From NCBI GenBank assembly GCA_017442865.1, contig JAFRXK010000062.1, positions 1-60,195 of the forward strand: a stretch of 60,195 bases of DNA, read 5' to 3'. How positions within the stretch are numbered: position 1 is the stretch's first letter; the number at the start of each line of letters is the position of its first letter. The DNA comes from Lachnospiraceae bacterium (GTDB taxonomy: Bacteria > Bacillota > Clostridia > Lachnospirales > Lachnospiraceae). Below the pieces are notes generated by a model. It did no database searches. It had not been told where the DNA came from and worked only from the letters and a program-made list of their open reading frames with translations. The position numbers were made by a program, and so were the translations under genes. Shown one piece after another: positions 44,883-53,387 of the stretch.

Positions 44883-46091
44883 ATGGATAAGATAAAGATG
44901 ACGACGCCTTTAGTAGAGATGGACGGCGACGAGATGACACGTATTTTATGGAAGATGATAAAGGACGAGCTTTTGCTTCCTTTCGTTGACCTCAATACTG
45001 AATATTATGATCTGGGACTTGAGAACAGAGATAAGACAAACGACCAGGTAACTATTGATTCTGCAGAAGCGACAAAGAAGTACGGCGTGGCTGTAAAGTG
45101 CGCGACAATCACTCCGAACGCTGCCAGAGTTAAGGAATATAATTTAAAGCAGATGTGGAAGAGTCCGAACGGAACTATCAGGGCAATCCTTGACGGAACA
45201 GTATTTCGTGCCCCGATTATCGTAAAGGGAATCGAACCATACGTTAAGTCATGGAAGAAGCCTATCACACTTGCAAGACATGCTTACGGCGATATTTACA
45301 AGGCTGTTGATATGAAGGTTGAAGGACCTGGCAAATGCGAGCTTGTATTTACTGATGCAGCGGGCAATGAGACAAGAGAGCTTGTTCATGAGTTTAACGG
45401 CAGCGGCGTTGCAATGGGTATGCACAATACTACAAAGTCAATTGAAAGCTTCGCAAGATGCTGCTTCAATTATGCGCTTGATACGAAGCAGGACGTTTGG
45501 TTTGCCACAAAGGATACAATTTCAAAGAAGTATGACCATTACTTTAAGGATGTGTTCCAGGAGATATTTGACGCTGAATACAAGGCAAGATTTGAAGAGC
45601 TTGGAATCACATATTTCTATACGCTTATTGATGACGCTGTAGCCCGCGTAATCAAGTCAGAGGGCGGTTACATCTGGGCATGCAAGAATTATGACGGAGA
45701 CGTTATGAGCGATATGGTTGCGACTGCCTTCGGTTCGCTTGCAATGATGACCTCAGTGCTTGTATCACCGGACGGCAATTATGAGTACGAGGCTGCACAC
45801 GGAACAGTACAGAGACATTATTACAAATATCTTGAGGGCGAGAAGACATCTACAAATTCAGTTGCAACAATATTTGCGTGGTCGGGCGCTCTTAGAAAAA
45901 GAGGCGAGCTTGACGGCATTTCAGAGCTTGCAGGCTTTGCAGACAAGCTTGAGAAGGCAACAATTGACACAATTGAGTCAGGTATTATGACAAAGGACCT
46001 TGCATTAATTACAAGCCTTGAGAATGTAACAGTTGCCGACAGCGAGGAATTTATAAAGGCAATCAGAAAAAATCTTGAAGCATTAGTTTAA
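44883..46091 (+). CDS. icd: NADP-dependent isocitrate dehydrogenase (eukaryote-like type)
   Basis: 402 residues. Converts isocitrate to 2-oxoglutarate, feeding glutamate synthesis. The N-terminus [35 protein letters not shown] (substrate Ser/Arg), [25 protein letters not shown] and [12 protein letters not shown] are characteristic of the homodimeric subfamily shared with eukaryotic IDH1/2, not the E. coli type. RBS AGGAGG 7 bases upstream. Confidence 0.96.
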   Translation: MDKIKMTTPLVEMDGDEMTRILWKMIKDELLLPFVDLNTEYYDLGLENRDKTNDQVTIDSAEATKKYGVAVKCATITPNAARVKEYNLKQMWKSPNGTIRAILDGTVFRAPIIVKGIEPYVKSWKKPITLARHAYGDIYKAVDMKVEGPGKCELVFTDAAGNETRELVHEFNGSGVAMGMHNTTKSIESFARCCFNYALDTKQDVWFATKDTISKKYDHYFKDVFQEIFDAEYKARFEELGITYFYTLIDDAVARVIKSEGGYIWACKNYDGDVMSDMVATAFGSLAMMTSVLVSPDGNYEYEAAHGTVQRHYYKYLEGEKTSTNSVATIFAWSGALRKRGELDGISELAGFADKLEKATIDTIESGIMTKDLALITSLENVTVADSEEFIKAIRKNLEALV

Positions 46092-46104
46092 ATATAATAA
46101 TAAA

Positions 46105-46142
46105 GAGAGTATCTTGAAGAGTCATTTAAGGTACTCTTTTTT
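46105..46142 (+). terminator. Terminator after icd
   Basis: AGAGTATCTT ... AAGGTACTCT with G-U pairs, followed by TTTTTT. Confidence 0.8.
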
Positions 46143-46178
46143 AAATCTTTTTAAATATATATTTTATAATTTCATTTG

Positions 46179-46207
46179 TTGAATTTATATATGCAATTGG
46201 GTATAAT
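46179..46207 (+). promoter_or_regulatory. Promoter of the AraC-type regulator
   Basis: TTGAAT, 17-base spacer, TATAAT. Confidence 0.65.
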
Positions 46208-46291
46208 AAAAGAAATGTCCTTTGAAAACAAATTTCCTTTTTGTTCTGTATTAAACGACAGAATGAAGCACAATATGACAGGAGGAAGCAT

Positions 46292-47053
46292 ATGTATTCA
46301 GTTGTACTGGTTTACTCCGAAGGCTTCGATATTCATTTAGTTGAAGATATAAGCTGGGAGGAAATGAACTGTGAAGCAGTGAAAACTGCTGCTTGTACAA
46401 AAGAGGAAATTGTTGAGATAATAAATTTACAGCCGGACATTATATTTTTATGTACAGAAGAAGACAACAATATATTTGATATTGCGGATGAGCTTGCAAA
46501 CAATATCCCTGATTGTGTTTTCGGACTCATAAGCAGTGAAGGAAGCTTTGAATTTGCCAGAAATGCATTGAACAGGGGAATTTCAAAATACATTATGCTG
46601 CCATTGGATTCATTTGAACTGGTTGAATCGGTGGAATGTATGCAGTATATGGTAAGAGAGAAGAAATGCTTAAGATATGGTGAAAAATCAGGATTTGATT
46701 TTGACTTTGAGCTTGAGCAGATAGGAAGCTTTGCCGTGAGAAATGCACTTCGTTATATAGAGAAGAATTATTCACGAAAGCTTACGCTTGAGGAGGTCGC
46801 CGGGCATATTCATATAAGCAAGTGGCATTTAAGTAAGCTTTTAAACAGTTATCTTGGCAAAAGCTTCAATGACGTGTTAAACGGTTACAGGTTAAAAGAG
46901 GCAAAACAGCTGTTAAAAGACCCTTACATGAAGATAGGTATGATTGCCGAGGCGGTAGGTTATAATGACAGCGCGATATTCTCCCATGTGTTTAAACGTC
47001 TGGAGGGTATGACTGCGGTTGAGTACAGAAATAAAGAATTAGCGGGCAGATGA
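46292..47053 (+). CDS. AraC-family regulator with degenerate receiver-like domain
   Basis: 253 residues from ATG 46292 (AGGAGG at 46280). Residues 1-120 have the alternating beta/alpha pattern of a response-regulator receiver (PDIIFLCTEED, RGISKYIMLPL) but lack the acidic pair, the phospho-acceptor Asp and the usual Lys-Pro, so classic phosphorylation is unlikely. The C-terminal 100 residues are a good AraC double HTH: LTLEEVAGHIHISKWHLSKLL and IGMIAEAVGYNDSAIFSHVFKR. No sensor kinase is nearby; targets unknown. Confidence 0.88.
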   Translation: MYSVVLVYSEGFDIHLVEDISWEEMNCEAVKTAACTKEEIVEIINLQPDIIFLCTEEDNNIFDIADELANNIPDCVFGLISSEGSFEFARNALNRGISKYIMLPLDSFELVESVECMQYMVREKKCLRYGEKSGFDFDFELEQIGSFAVRNALRYIEKNYSRKLTLEEVAGHIHISKWHLSKLLNSYLGKSFNDVLNGYRLKEAKQLLKDPYMKIGMIAEAVGYNDSAIFSHVFKRLEGMTAVEYRNKELAGR

Positions 47054-47064
47054 AATCTGCCCGC
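47042..47064. terminator. Convergent hairpin
   Basis: Perfect 10-base stem GCGGGCAGAT-GAA-ATCTGCCCGC. The stop codon of the AraC gene spans the right edge of the left arm and the loop, and the leftward gene ends 5 bases away. No long T tract; may serve both convergent genes. Confidence 0.5.
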
Positions 47065-47068
47065 AGGA

Positions 47069-48331
47069 TTATGCAAGTTCTGCGATTCTTGAAACACCGA
47101 CATATATATCGGATATCTTATACCAGGTAGGAAAGTCGGTTACACCGGTTGCAGGCAGGTTAAATACCCGCTGGAATATTCGGACCGAATTGGCGGTGGC
47201 TTCGCCGTATATTCCGTCCTCGACAAGCTTAGGTATGGCAGGATATGCGGTGCTTATAACATTAAGCTGCTGCTGCAGCTGTAAAACCTTTTGTCCTGTA
47301 GAGCCGATATCAAGATTGTAGCCGGGCCATGAATACGGAATGCCCGCAATCTGCTCTGCAGAGTTAATATAGATTTCATCACCGTAATAAAAACGCAGAA
47401 TGTCGATGGTGCTGTACCCCCGGTCGCCAAGGTATTTAGAGCCCCACTGTGACATCCATTCAGGGCACTTGGTGCGTTCTCCATCGCAGTATTGCGTGAG
47501 AATTGGCTGCTTTACGTTAGGCTTTGATAAATAACGGTCAAATATTTCATCGACTATGACCGATATGGTATCGAAAATATTTCTGCCGTATATCCATTTA
47601 TGGTCAAAGGCGGTAGAAGAGGTGATGGTAAAATTATATCCTTTGTTTCTGTACCATTCAGTATATACACGGTTCAGGGTAAAGGACATGATGGCAAGTA
47701 TGTTTGCGCGGATGGCGCTTTGCGGCCAGGTCGCATAGATTTCGCTTGAAGCCACATTTTTAATATAATCCTTATAGCGGACATAATAATCCGGTGCAGT
47801 CCGGTCTGTCGGCACGCCGTCATGTACAACTATGATTTCTGGGACAACCACGCGGCTTAAGACTATATTGCCGGTTTCTTCTATGGGCTTAACGGAGGCT
47901 TCCGCAATTTTAGGAGGGTAAATTCCGTACAGCGTATGTGCGGGAATTACAATAGGGTCAGGAGCACCGGTTTCGGCTTGAAGTGGTACAAGCCTTACAT
48001 TCTGGATAGACTTTATGTTGGGAAGTACCTCCGAACCGCTGATAATAACATTTTTGAAGCCTTCGGCAGAAATATTGATTGTAAATTCCGAATAAGGCAT
48101 ATTTAGTCCGGGCTCAAGGCTGTAGTCGATTGGCGGCGTAGGGACTGATATTATATCTGTATTCCCGGAGGAATCAGTCTGTATTTCTTCAAATATGCTG
48201 TCAGGCTCGCCGCTGTATGATATACTTACCTTAGCATCAGGCACCGGATAGTTGTCGGACACAGAAGTAACATTAATCATGAGTTCGCCGGTAGAATCAC
48301 CATTTGCAGATGCTTTAAGAGAATTGTTCAT
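47069..48331 (-). CDS. SpoIID-like/peptidoglycan-binding protein
   Basis: 420 residues, no signal peptide or membrane segment. Residues about 15-120 form two beta-sandwich-like segments (VTSVSDNYPVPDAKVSISY, carboxypeptidase-regulatory/Ig-like). About 170-320 resembles a SpoIID-type core (NVASSEIYATWPQSAIRANILAI). The C-terminal 70 residues are a peptidoglycan-binding type 1 repeat (STGQKVLQLQQQLN and DGIYGEATANSVRIFQ). Similar proteins are seen in spore formers and may reach the spore coat or cortex from the mother cell cytoplasm, which would explain the missing signal. Function unproven. Confidence 0.75.
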   Translation of the reverse strand: MNNSLKASANGDSTGELMINVTSVSDNYPVPDAKVSISYSGEPDSIFEEIQTDSSGNTDIISVPTPPIDYSLEPGLNMPYSEFTINISAEGFKNVIISGSEVLPNIKSIQNVRLVPLQAETGAPDPIVIPAHTLYGIYPPKIAEASVKPIEETGNIVLSRVVVPEIIVVHDGVPTDRTAPDYYVRYKDYIKNVASSEIYATWPQSAIRANILAIMSFTLNRVYTEWYRNKGYNFTITSSTAFDHKWIYGRNIFDTISVIVDEIFDRYLSKPNVKQPILTQYCDGERTKCPEWMSQWGSKYLGDRGYSTIDILRFYYGDEIYINSAEQIAGIPYSWPGYNLDIGSTGQKVLQLQQQLNVISTAYPAIPKLVEDGIYGEATANSVRIFQRVFNLPATGVTDFPTWYKISDIYVGVSRIAELA

Positions 48332-48413
48332 ACTGTCACCGATTAGATATATTTATTTATAATATTCATAAAATCATATAAATATAACCATTAAAATTTA
48401 GGGAGAACATTAT

Positions 48414-49307
48414 ATGCAGGAGAGTTTTGGAAAGAGAATCTGGAGATTAATATATCCGATGCTTACATATATGGCTGTGCTCAGGTTTGTGGAATTTATG
48501 GCATTAAGCCTGATTTCCATGACGTATATGATGAACAACAAAAATTTTACCGTGAGAATCAGCCCGGAGGTTCAAAGTGAGCTGGAGAAGATATACAGCG
48601 AATATATCAATGAAATCAATATTGCGGCATTTATATGCGTTATACCGCTTTTGATATTATTTATGTATTTGGACAGGAAGAGAATGGCGCAGGCAGGTAA
48701 AAGTGAGGCGCATGAAAAGACATCTCTGTACAAATATATATTTGTTCCTGTGCTTGGCGCACTGTGCTGCGTGGCCTGGACATTTATGATTATAATGGGA
48801 GGCTTTAAGCTTAATGGCATGAATAATTATCCCGATGTTTTTTTCTGCGGGAAGACAGTAATTGAGCTTATAGCACTTGGAATATTATCGCCTGCAGCGA
48901 ATGAATTGCTGTTAAGGGGAGTATTGTACAATCGCCTTAAAGAAAACACCTCTGTAATGCTTTCAGCCCTGATGATATCATTTTTTTCAATGTTCAGTGC
49001 GTATTCAATACCGGAGGCTGTATATTTGTTCATTATGTCCCTGTTGTCGGTTTATCTTTATGAAAGATATCATTCAATAATTGCGCCTGTATTATTAAAT
49101 ATCGGGGCGGCGGTAATTGCGGTGCTTGAGAGAGAAGAAAAAGTGCTGAGTACGCTCTACAGCTCGTGGAGCACATTTTTAATATCGACAATAGGTTTTG
49201 TTGTTTTGACAATACTTTTGCTGTGCTTAATAGAAAAGCTCGTGCTTAATAAGCAGGAAAAAGACCCGTTTGAGATTAAAATTGATATTGACATGAATAT
49301 AATGTAA
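48414..49307 (+). CDS. CPBP-family-like membrane protein with degenerate protease motifs
   Basis: 297 residues with seven or so hydrophobic segments. The segment ELIALGILSPAANELLLRGVLYNRL resembles motif 1 of CPBP (CAAX/Abi) intramembrane proteases, but only one of the two glutamates is kept. The expected second-motif His is absent (FFSMFSAYS), while HSIIAPVLLNIG resembles the last motif. It is probably a non-catalytic relative. It starts the four-gene rightward group with the zinc-ribbon, DUF5685 and DnaJ genes. Confidence 0.7.
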   Translation: MQESFGKRIWRLIYPMLTYMAVLRFVEFMALSLISMTYMMNNKNFTVRISPEVQSELEKIYSEYINEINIAAFICVIPLLILFMYLDRKRMAQAGKSEAHEKTSLYKYIFVPVLGALCCVAWTFMIIMGGFKLNGMNNYPDVFFCGKTVIELIALGILSPAANELLLRGVLYNRLKENTSVMLSALMISFFSMFSAYSIPEAVYLFIMSLLSVYLYERYHSIIAPVLLNIGAAVIAVLEREEKVLSTLYSSWSTFLISTIGFVVLTILLLCLIEKLVLNKQEKDPFEIKIDIDMNIM

Positions 49308-49359
49308 TGATTTTAATATTAATAATTTGCAGTTGTCCGAAGAGGGACGGGGGAGTGAA

Positions 49360-49773
49360 ATGAGAAATTTTATCAACAGATTCAGTCAGTTTATGGTCGG
49401 CAGATACGGCATGGATGCACTTGGAAAGTTTTTAAACATAGTGTCAATTATTATGCTGGTGCTTGCCCTGATTACGAGGATAAGCGTGTTTTATCTGTTG
49501 GGACTTGCGCTTATCGGTTATAATTATTTCAGAATATTCTCACGCAATATAAATAAAAGATATGCAGAGAACCTCAAATATTTAACTGTTAGAAATAAGC
49601 TTAAATACAATTTTGACAGGCTTAAAATAAGACTTAAACCGAGGCAGGACGCAAAGACACATAAGGTGTTTACATGCCCGTCCTGTAAGCAGAGGGTGAG
49701 AGTGCCCAGGGGAAGAGGCAGAATAGAGATTAAATGCCCGAAGTGCGGCACTAAGTTTGTAAAAAAGACCTGA
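49360..49773 (+). CDS. Small membrane protein with C-terminal zinc ribbon
   Basis: 137 residues from ATG 49360 (GGGGAG upstream); TTG 49327 lacks an RBS. Two hydrophobic segments (about 26-57), then a basic stretch and a zinc ribbon with FTCPSCKQRVRVP and IKCPKCGTKF. Likely a membrane-tethered nucleic-acid or protein-binding module; function unknown. Confidence 0.75.
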   Translation: MRNFINRFSQFMVGRYGMDALGKFLNIVSIIMLVLALITRISVFYLLGLALIGYNYFRIFSRNINKRYAENLKYLTVRNKLKYNFDRLKIRLKPRQDAKTHKVFTCPSCKQRVRVPRGRGRIEIKCPKCGTKFVKKT

Positions 49774-49802
49774 TATATAATATTTGAACGGAGTGGGAAG
49801 AT

Positions 49803-50654
49803 ATGTTTGGATATGTTACAGTCAATAAAGACGAGCTTAAGGTAAAGGATTATGAAAGATACAGAGGGTATTACTGCGGCCTGTGCCATACCTTAAAGAG
49901 ACTTTACGGGGCTACGGGAAGGATAACCCTCTCATACGATATGACATTTCTGGTCATATTCCTGACAGGCTTGTATGAAAGCATGCCTGATGATGAATTT
50001 AAAAGATGCGTTCCGCATCTGACGAAAAAGCACAGGGTGCTTGCAAATGAATTTTCGGAGTATGCGGCAGATATGAATATTCTGCTGACCTACAACAATT
50101 TGAAGGACGACTGGATTGACGACAGAAAGCTTTATGGTGCGGCGGGCGCAGCGGCACTGAAGCGTAAATATAATAAGGCGTGTAAAAAGTATGACAGGCA
50201 GGCTGAGGCGGTAAACACATATATGCAGGAGCTTATAAAATGCGAGAAAGAAAGAGATTATAATCTTGACAGAGCCTCAGGACTTACAGGCAGGATGCTT
50301 GCAGAGATATTTGTGTATGACGAGGATGTGTGGGCAGAGGATGTAAGGGCAATGGCGTTTTATCTCGGAAAGTTTATTTATATAATGGACGCTTACGAGG
50401 ATGTCTACAAGGATAAGAAGACGGGAAATTATAACCCGCTGATGCCACTTGTTGAGGATGCTGATTTTGAAGGAAAATGCGAGTCAATACTTACTATGAT
50501 GGCGGCAGACTGCTCAAAGGCTTTTGAAAGACTGCCGATTATATATGATGCGGAGATATTGAGGAATATACTGTATTCAGGCATATGGACAAGATTTGAG
50601 GCGGTAAAGGCAAAGAGACAGGAAAAAGAAGCAGAAGAAACAAAGACTGAATAA
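49803..50654 (+). CDS. DUF5685 family protein
   Basis: 283 residues. MFGYVTVNKDELKVKDYERYRGYYCGLCHTLK with the CGLC pair, a helical body with conserved acidic residues (DDWIDDRKL, YIMDAYEDVYKDKKTGNYNPL) is how this family of unknown function looks. Acidic DAYEDVYKDKKTGNYNP recalls metal-binding motifs of helical isoprenoid-type enzymes, but this is only resemblance. Usually found beside a J-domain gene, as here. Confidence 0.75.
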   Translation: MFGYVTVNKDELKVKDYERYRGYYCGLCHTLKRLYGATGRITLSYDMTFLVIFLTGLYESMPDDEFKRCVPHLTKKHRVLANEFSEYAADMNILLTYNNLKDDWIDDRKLYGAAGAAALKRKYNKACKKYDRQAEAVNTYMQELIKCEKERDYNLDRASGLTGRMLAEIFVYDEDVWAEDVRAMAFYLGKFIYIMDAYEDVYKDKKTGNYNPLMPLVEDADFEGKCESILTMMAADCSKAFERLPIIYDAEILRNILYSGIWTRFEAVKAKRQEKEAEETKTE

Positions 50655-50689
50655 GCAGTTTAGTACATAGAGTTTAGTTGGAGGGAAAT

Positions 50690-51469
50690 ATGACAGACCC
50701 ATATAAGGTGCTCGGTATTTCGAGGAGTGCTACTGATGAAGAGGTTAAAAAAGCATATAGAAAATTAAGTAGAATATATCATCCTGACGCCAATGTAAAC
50801 AGTGCAAATCAGGCTCAGGCAGAGGAAAAATTCAAGCAGGTGCAGGAGGCCTACAAGCAGATAATGCACGAAAGAGAATACGGGAGCCAGAGCAGCTATT
50901 CGGGCTATGGCAGCTCATCTTACGGCGGTTCAGGCTACGGAAGCTCGTCAGGCTCGGGCTATTCGGGACACAGCTCCACAGGTTATGGAGACTATGGTGA
51001 TTTCGGCGGCTTCGGTAACTTTGGCGGCTTTGGCAACTTCGGCGGCTTCGGTAACTTCGGTGATTTCGGCAATTTTGGCGGATATTATTCACAGAGCAGT
51101 TCAGCCTCTGACAGTCAGGAGGATATCGAGCTTAAGGCGGCTGAAAACTACATAAGGAGCGGCTACTATTCACAGGCAATCAATACTCTTAACGGCATGT
51201 CGGCAAGAAACGCAAGGTGGTATTATCTTCATGCGCTTGCAAACAGGGGAATGGGCAACAACATAAGCGCACTGGATGATGCAAAGATGGCAGTGCAGCT
51301 TGAGCCGGGCAACATTCTCTACAGGAATCTTGTAAGCAGCCTTCAGAGCGGCAATCAATGGTATACAAGCAGGGAGACCGGCTATGACCGCCCTAGAGGC
51401 ACATCAGCCTGCTGCTGGGAGATTTTATGCATAAATCTTCTGTGTAACTGCTGCTGCAGGGGGTATTAA
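50690..51469 (+). CDS. J-domain (DnaJ-like) protein with Gly/Phe repeats and Cys-rich tail
   Basis: 259 residues from ATG 50690 (GGAGGG upstream). N-terminal J domain with HPD (RIYHPDANV), so it should stimulate a DnaK ATPase. Next is a low-complexity Gly/Ser/Tyr stretch, then repeats of GGFGNF (about nt 51001-51085), then a helical TPR-like segment ([14 protein letters not shown]). The protein ends in a hydrophobic cysteine-rich tail [16 protein letters not shown] that may attach it to the membrane or bind metal. It lacks the DnaJ zinc fingers and substrate domain. Confidence 0.88.
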   Translation: MTDPYKVLGISRSATDEEVKKAYRKLSRIYHPDANVNSANQAQAEEKFKQVQEAYKQIMHEREYGSQSSYSGYGSSSYGGSGYGSSSGSGYSGHSSTGYGDYGDFGGFGNFGGFGNFGGFGNFGDFGNFGGYYSQSSSASDSQEDIELKAAENYIRSGYYSQAINTLNGMSARNARWYYLHALANRGMGNNISALDDAKMAVQLEPGNILYRNLVSSLQSGNQWYTSRETGYDRPRGTSACCWEILCINLLCNCCCRGY

Positions 51470-51506
51470 ACTGTCGTAAATTATTATACTGTCGGGAGGG
51501 TTAAAT

Positions 51507-53246
51507 ATGACATTTCGAAACGAATATCCAAACCCTCAGTTTGAAAGAGAAAACTGGGTGAATTTAAATGGAGAATGGGACTTTGGCTTCTCGTATCAGG
51601 GAAATGGTTTTGAGTTTTCAACAGATGAAGGACTGGCAGTCAGGCTTAGAAACAAGGGGGAATACACCAATAAAATCAATGTACCCTTCTGCCCGGAAAG
51701 CGTGCTTTCTGGTATAGGATATACTGATTTTATAAACATTGCATGGTATAGAAGGACTGTACAGATTGAAAAGAATGATGGTCTTGTGTTTTTACATATC
51801 GGCGCTGCGGATTATCAGACTACAGTGCTGGTAAACGGAAAATTTGCGGGAGTGCATAAAGGCGGCTACACTTCATTCAAGTTTGATATTACAGAGCTTG
51901 TCTTTGGCGGGGAGAATGAAATATTTATACTTTGCGAGGATGATGTCAGACATCCGCTTGTGTGCAGGGGAAAGCAGAGTGAATTAAAGCATAGTCATGA
52001 CTGCGATTATACAAGAACCACAGGAATCTGGCAGACAATATTTATCGAATATGTTCCGGTAACTTATATTAAAGAAATAAAAATTTACCCGGATATTAAT
52101 GATTGCAAGGCAATGGTATTTGCTGAATTTGAAGGCAAGGGCGATTTTTCCTGTGACGTGCTTTATGAGAGAAGAATAGTCGGAAGGATAGAAAGAAAAA
52201 GCGTAAGCGGCGGCAGATTTTTTGAAATACCGCTATTAGAAAAGCATTTGTGGGAGCTTGGCAACGGAAGATTATACTCGATGGTACTGCGCTTTAATGA
52301 TGATGAGGTAAAGAGTTATTTTGGGCTTAGGGAAGCAGGACTTGATGGATTTAAGTTCCTGCTCAATGGAAAGAGCGTTTTCCAGAGGCTTGTGCTTGAC
52401 CAGGGCTTCTATAAAGATGGAGTATATACAGCGCCGGATGATGAGGCGATGGTGAACGATATTTGTATCTCCATGAAGTGCGGTTTTAATGGAGCAAGAC
52501 TGCACCAGAAGGTATTTGAGCCGAGATTCCTTTACCATTGTGACAGACTGGGATATATGGTATGGGGCGAGTACCCTAACTGGGGACTTGATGTTTCAAA
52601 CCCTGAGAGCCTGGATGTATTTCTGAAGGAGTGGGGCGAGGCGGTTGAGCGCGACTTTAATCATCCTTCAATTATAGGCTGGTGTCCGTTTAATGAGACC
52701 TGGAATTATCATGGAAGAGCGCAGTATGACGGACTGCTAAGGTCTGTTTATCAATATACCAAGGCTGTTGACAGGACGCGTCCATGCATTGATACCAGCG
52801 GTAATTTCCACGTTGTCACAGATATTTATGATGTGCACGATTACTGTTGTGATACTGCATTTTTTAAGAAATGCTATGACAGGCTGATGGAGGATGGTTC
52901 GCTTTACGAACAGGTGCTTAATGAACATCCAAACCGCCAGAAATATGGCGGAGAGCCTGTATTTATCAGCGAATACGGCGGCATAAAGTGGGAGTCGGAT
53001 AGAAGCATTAAGTCATGGGGCTATGGCGTGGATGTAAAGAGAGAGGAAGAATTCTTAGAGAGGTATAAGGGACTTACTGAAGCGATACTTAACAATTCGA
53101 AAATAATGGGATTTTGTTATACACAGCTGTATGATATTGAACAGGAGCAGAATGGACTCTTTACATATGATAGACGGAATAAGTTTGCAGATAAAGTATA
53201 TAAAGAAATATGCAGGGTTAATATTTCTAAGGCAGCAATAGAATGA
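51507..53246 (+). CDS. Glycoside hydrolase family 2 protein
   Basis: 579 residues, no signal peptide. Sugar-binding jelly roll (NEYPNPQFERENWVNLNGEWDF), Ig-like domain, then TIM barrel with acid/base Glu in PFNETWNYHG (about nt 52690) and nucleophile Glu in FISEYGGIKW (about nt 52965). Shorter than LacZ, like the three-domain intracellular beta-galactosidase/beta-glucuronidase-like members. Substrate not readable; RBS GGGAGG 7 bases upstream. Confidence 0.9.
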   Translation: MTFRNEYPNPQFERENWVNLNGEWDFGFSYQGNGFEFSTDEGLAVRLRNKGEYTNKINVPFCPESVLSGIGYTDFINIAWYRRTVQIEKNDGLVFLHIGAADYQTTVLVNGKFAGVHKGGYTSFKFDITELVFGGENEIFILCEDDVRHPLVCRGKQSELKHSHDCDYTRTTGIWQTIFIEYVPVTYIKEIKIYPDINDCKAMVFAEFEGKGDFSCDVLYERRIVGRIERKSVSGGRFFEIPLLEKHLWELGNGRLYSMVLRFNDDEVKSYFGLREAGLDGFKFLLNGKSVFQRLVLDQGFYKDGVYTAPDDEAMVNDICISMKCGFNGARLHQKVFEPRFLYHCDRLGYMVWGEYPNWGLDVSNPESLDVFLKEWGEAVERDFNHPSIIGWCPFNETWNYHGRAQYDGLLRSVYQYTKAVDRTRPCIDTSGNFHVVTDIYDVHDYCCDTAFFKKCYDRLMEDGSLYEQVLNEHPNRQKYGGEPVFISEYGGIKWESDRSIKSWGYGVDVKREEEFLERYKGLTEAILNNSKIMGFCYTQLYDIEQEQNGLFTYDRRNKFADKVYKEICRVNISKAAIE

Positions 53247-53299
53247 TGCAAAATATCATAAATAAGCTCAATTTAAGAAACGATTTATATATTTTTTTC

Positions 53300-53327
53300 T
53301 TGATAGATTTTATTACTGTGCTATAAT
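53300..53327 (+). promoter_or_regulatory. Promoter of the trpB-like gene
   Basis: TTGATA, 16-base spacer, TATAAT. Confidence 0.6.
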
Positions 53328-53387
53328 AAAGAGTAACAATTAAAGCTTGCGGATATAAACAGCTAGAATAAGGAGGAGAGAACAAAT

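Noticed and set aside
51001..51085. Tandem repeats that could suggest a CRISPR-like array
   Set aside because: The period is short, lies in frame and encodes GGFGNF units of the J protein; there are no unique spacers.
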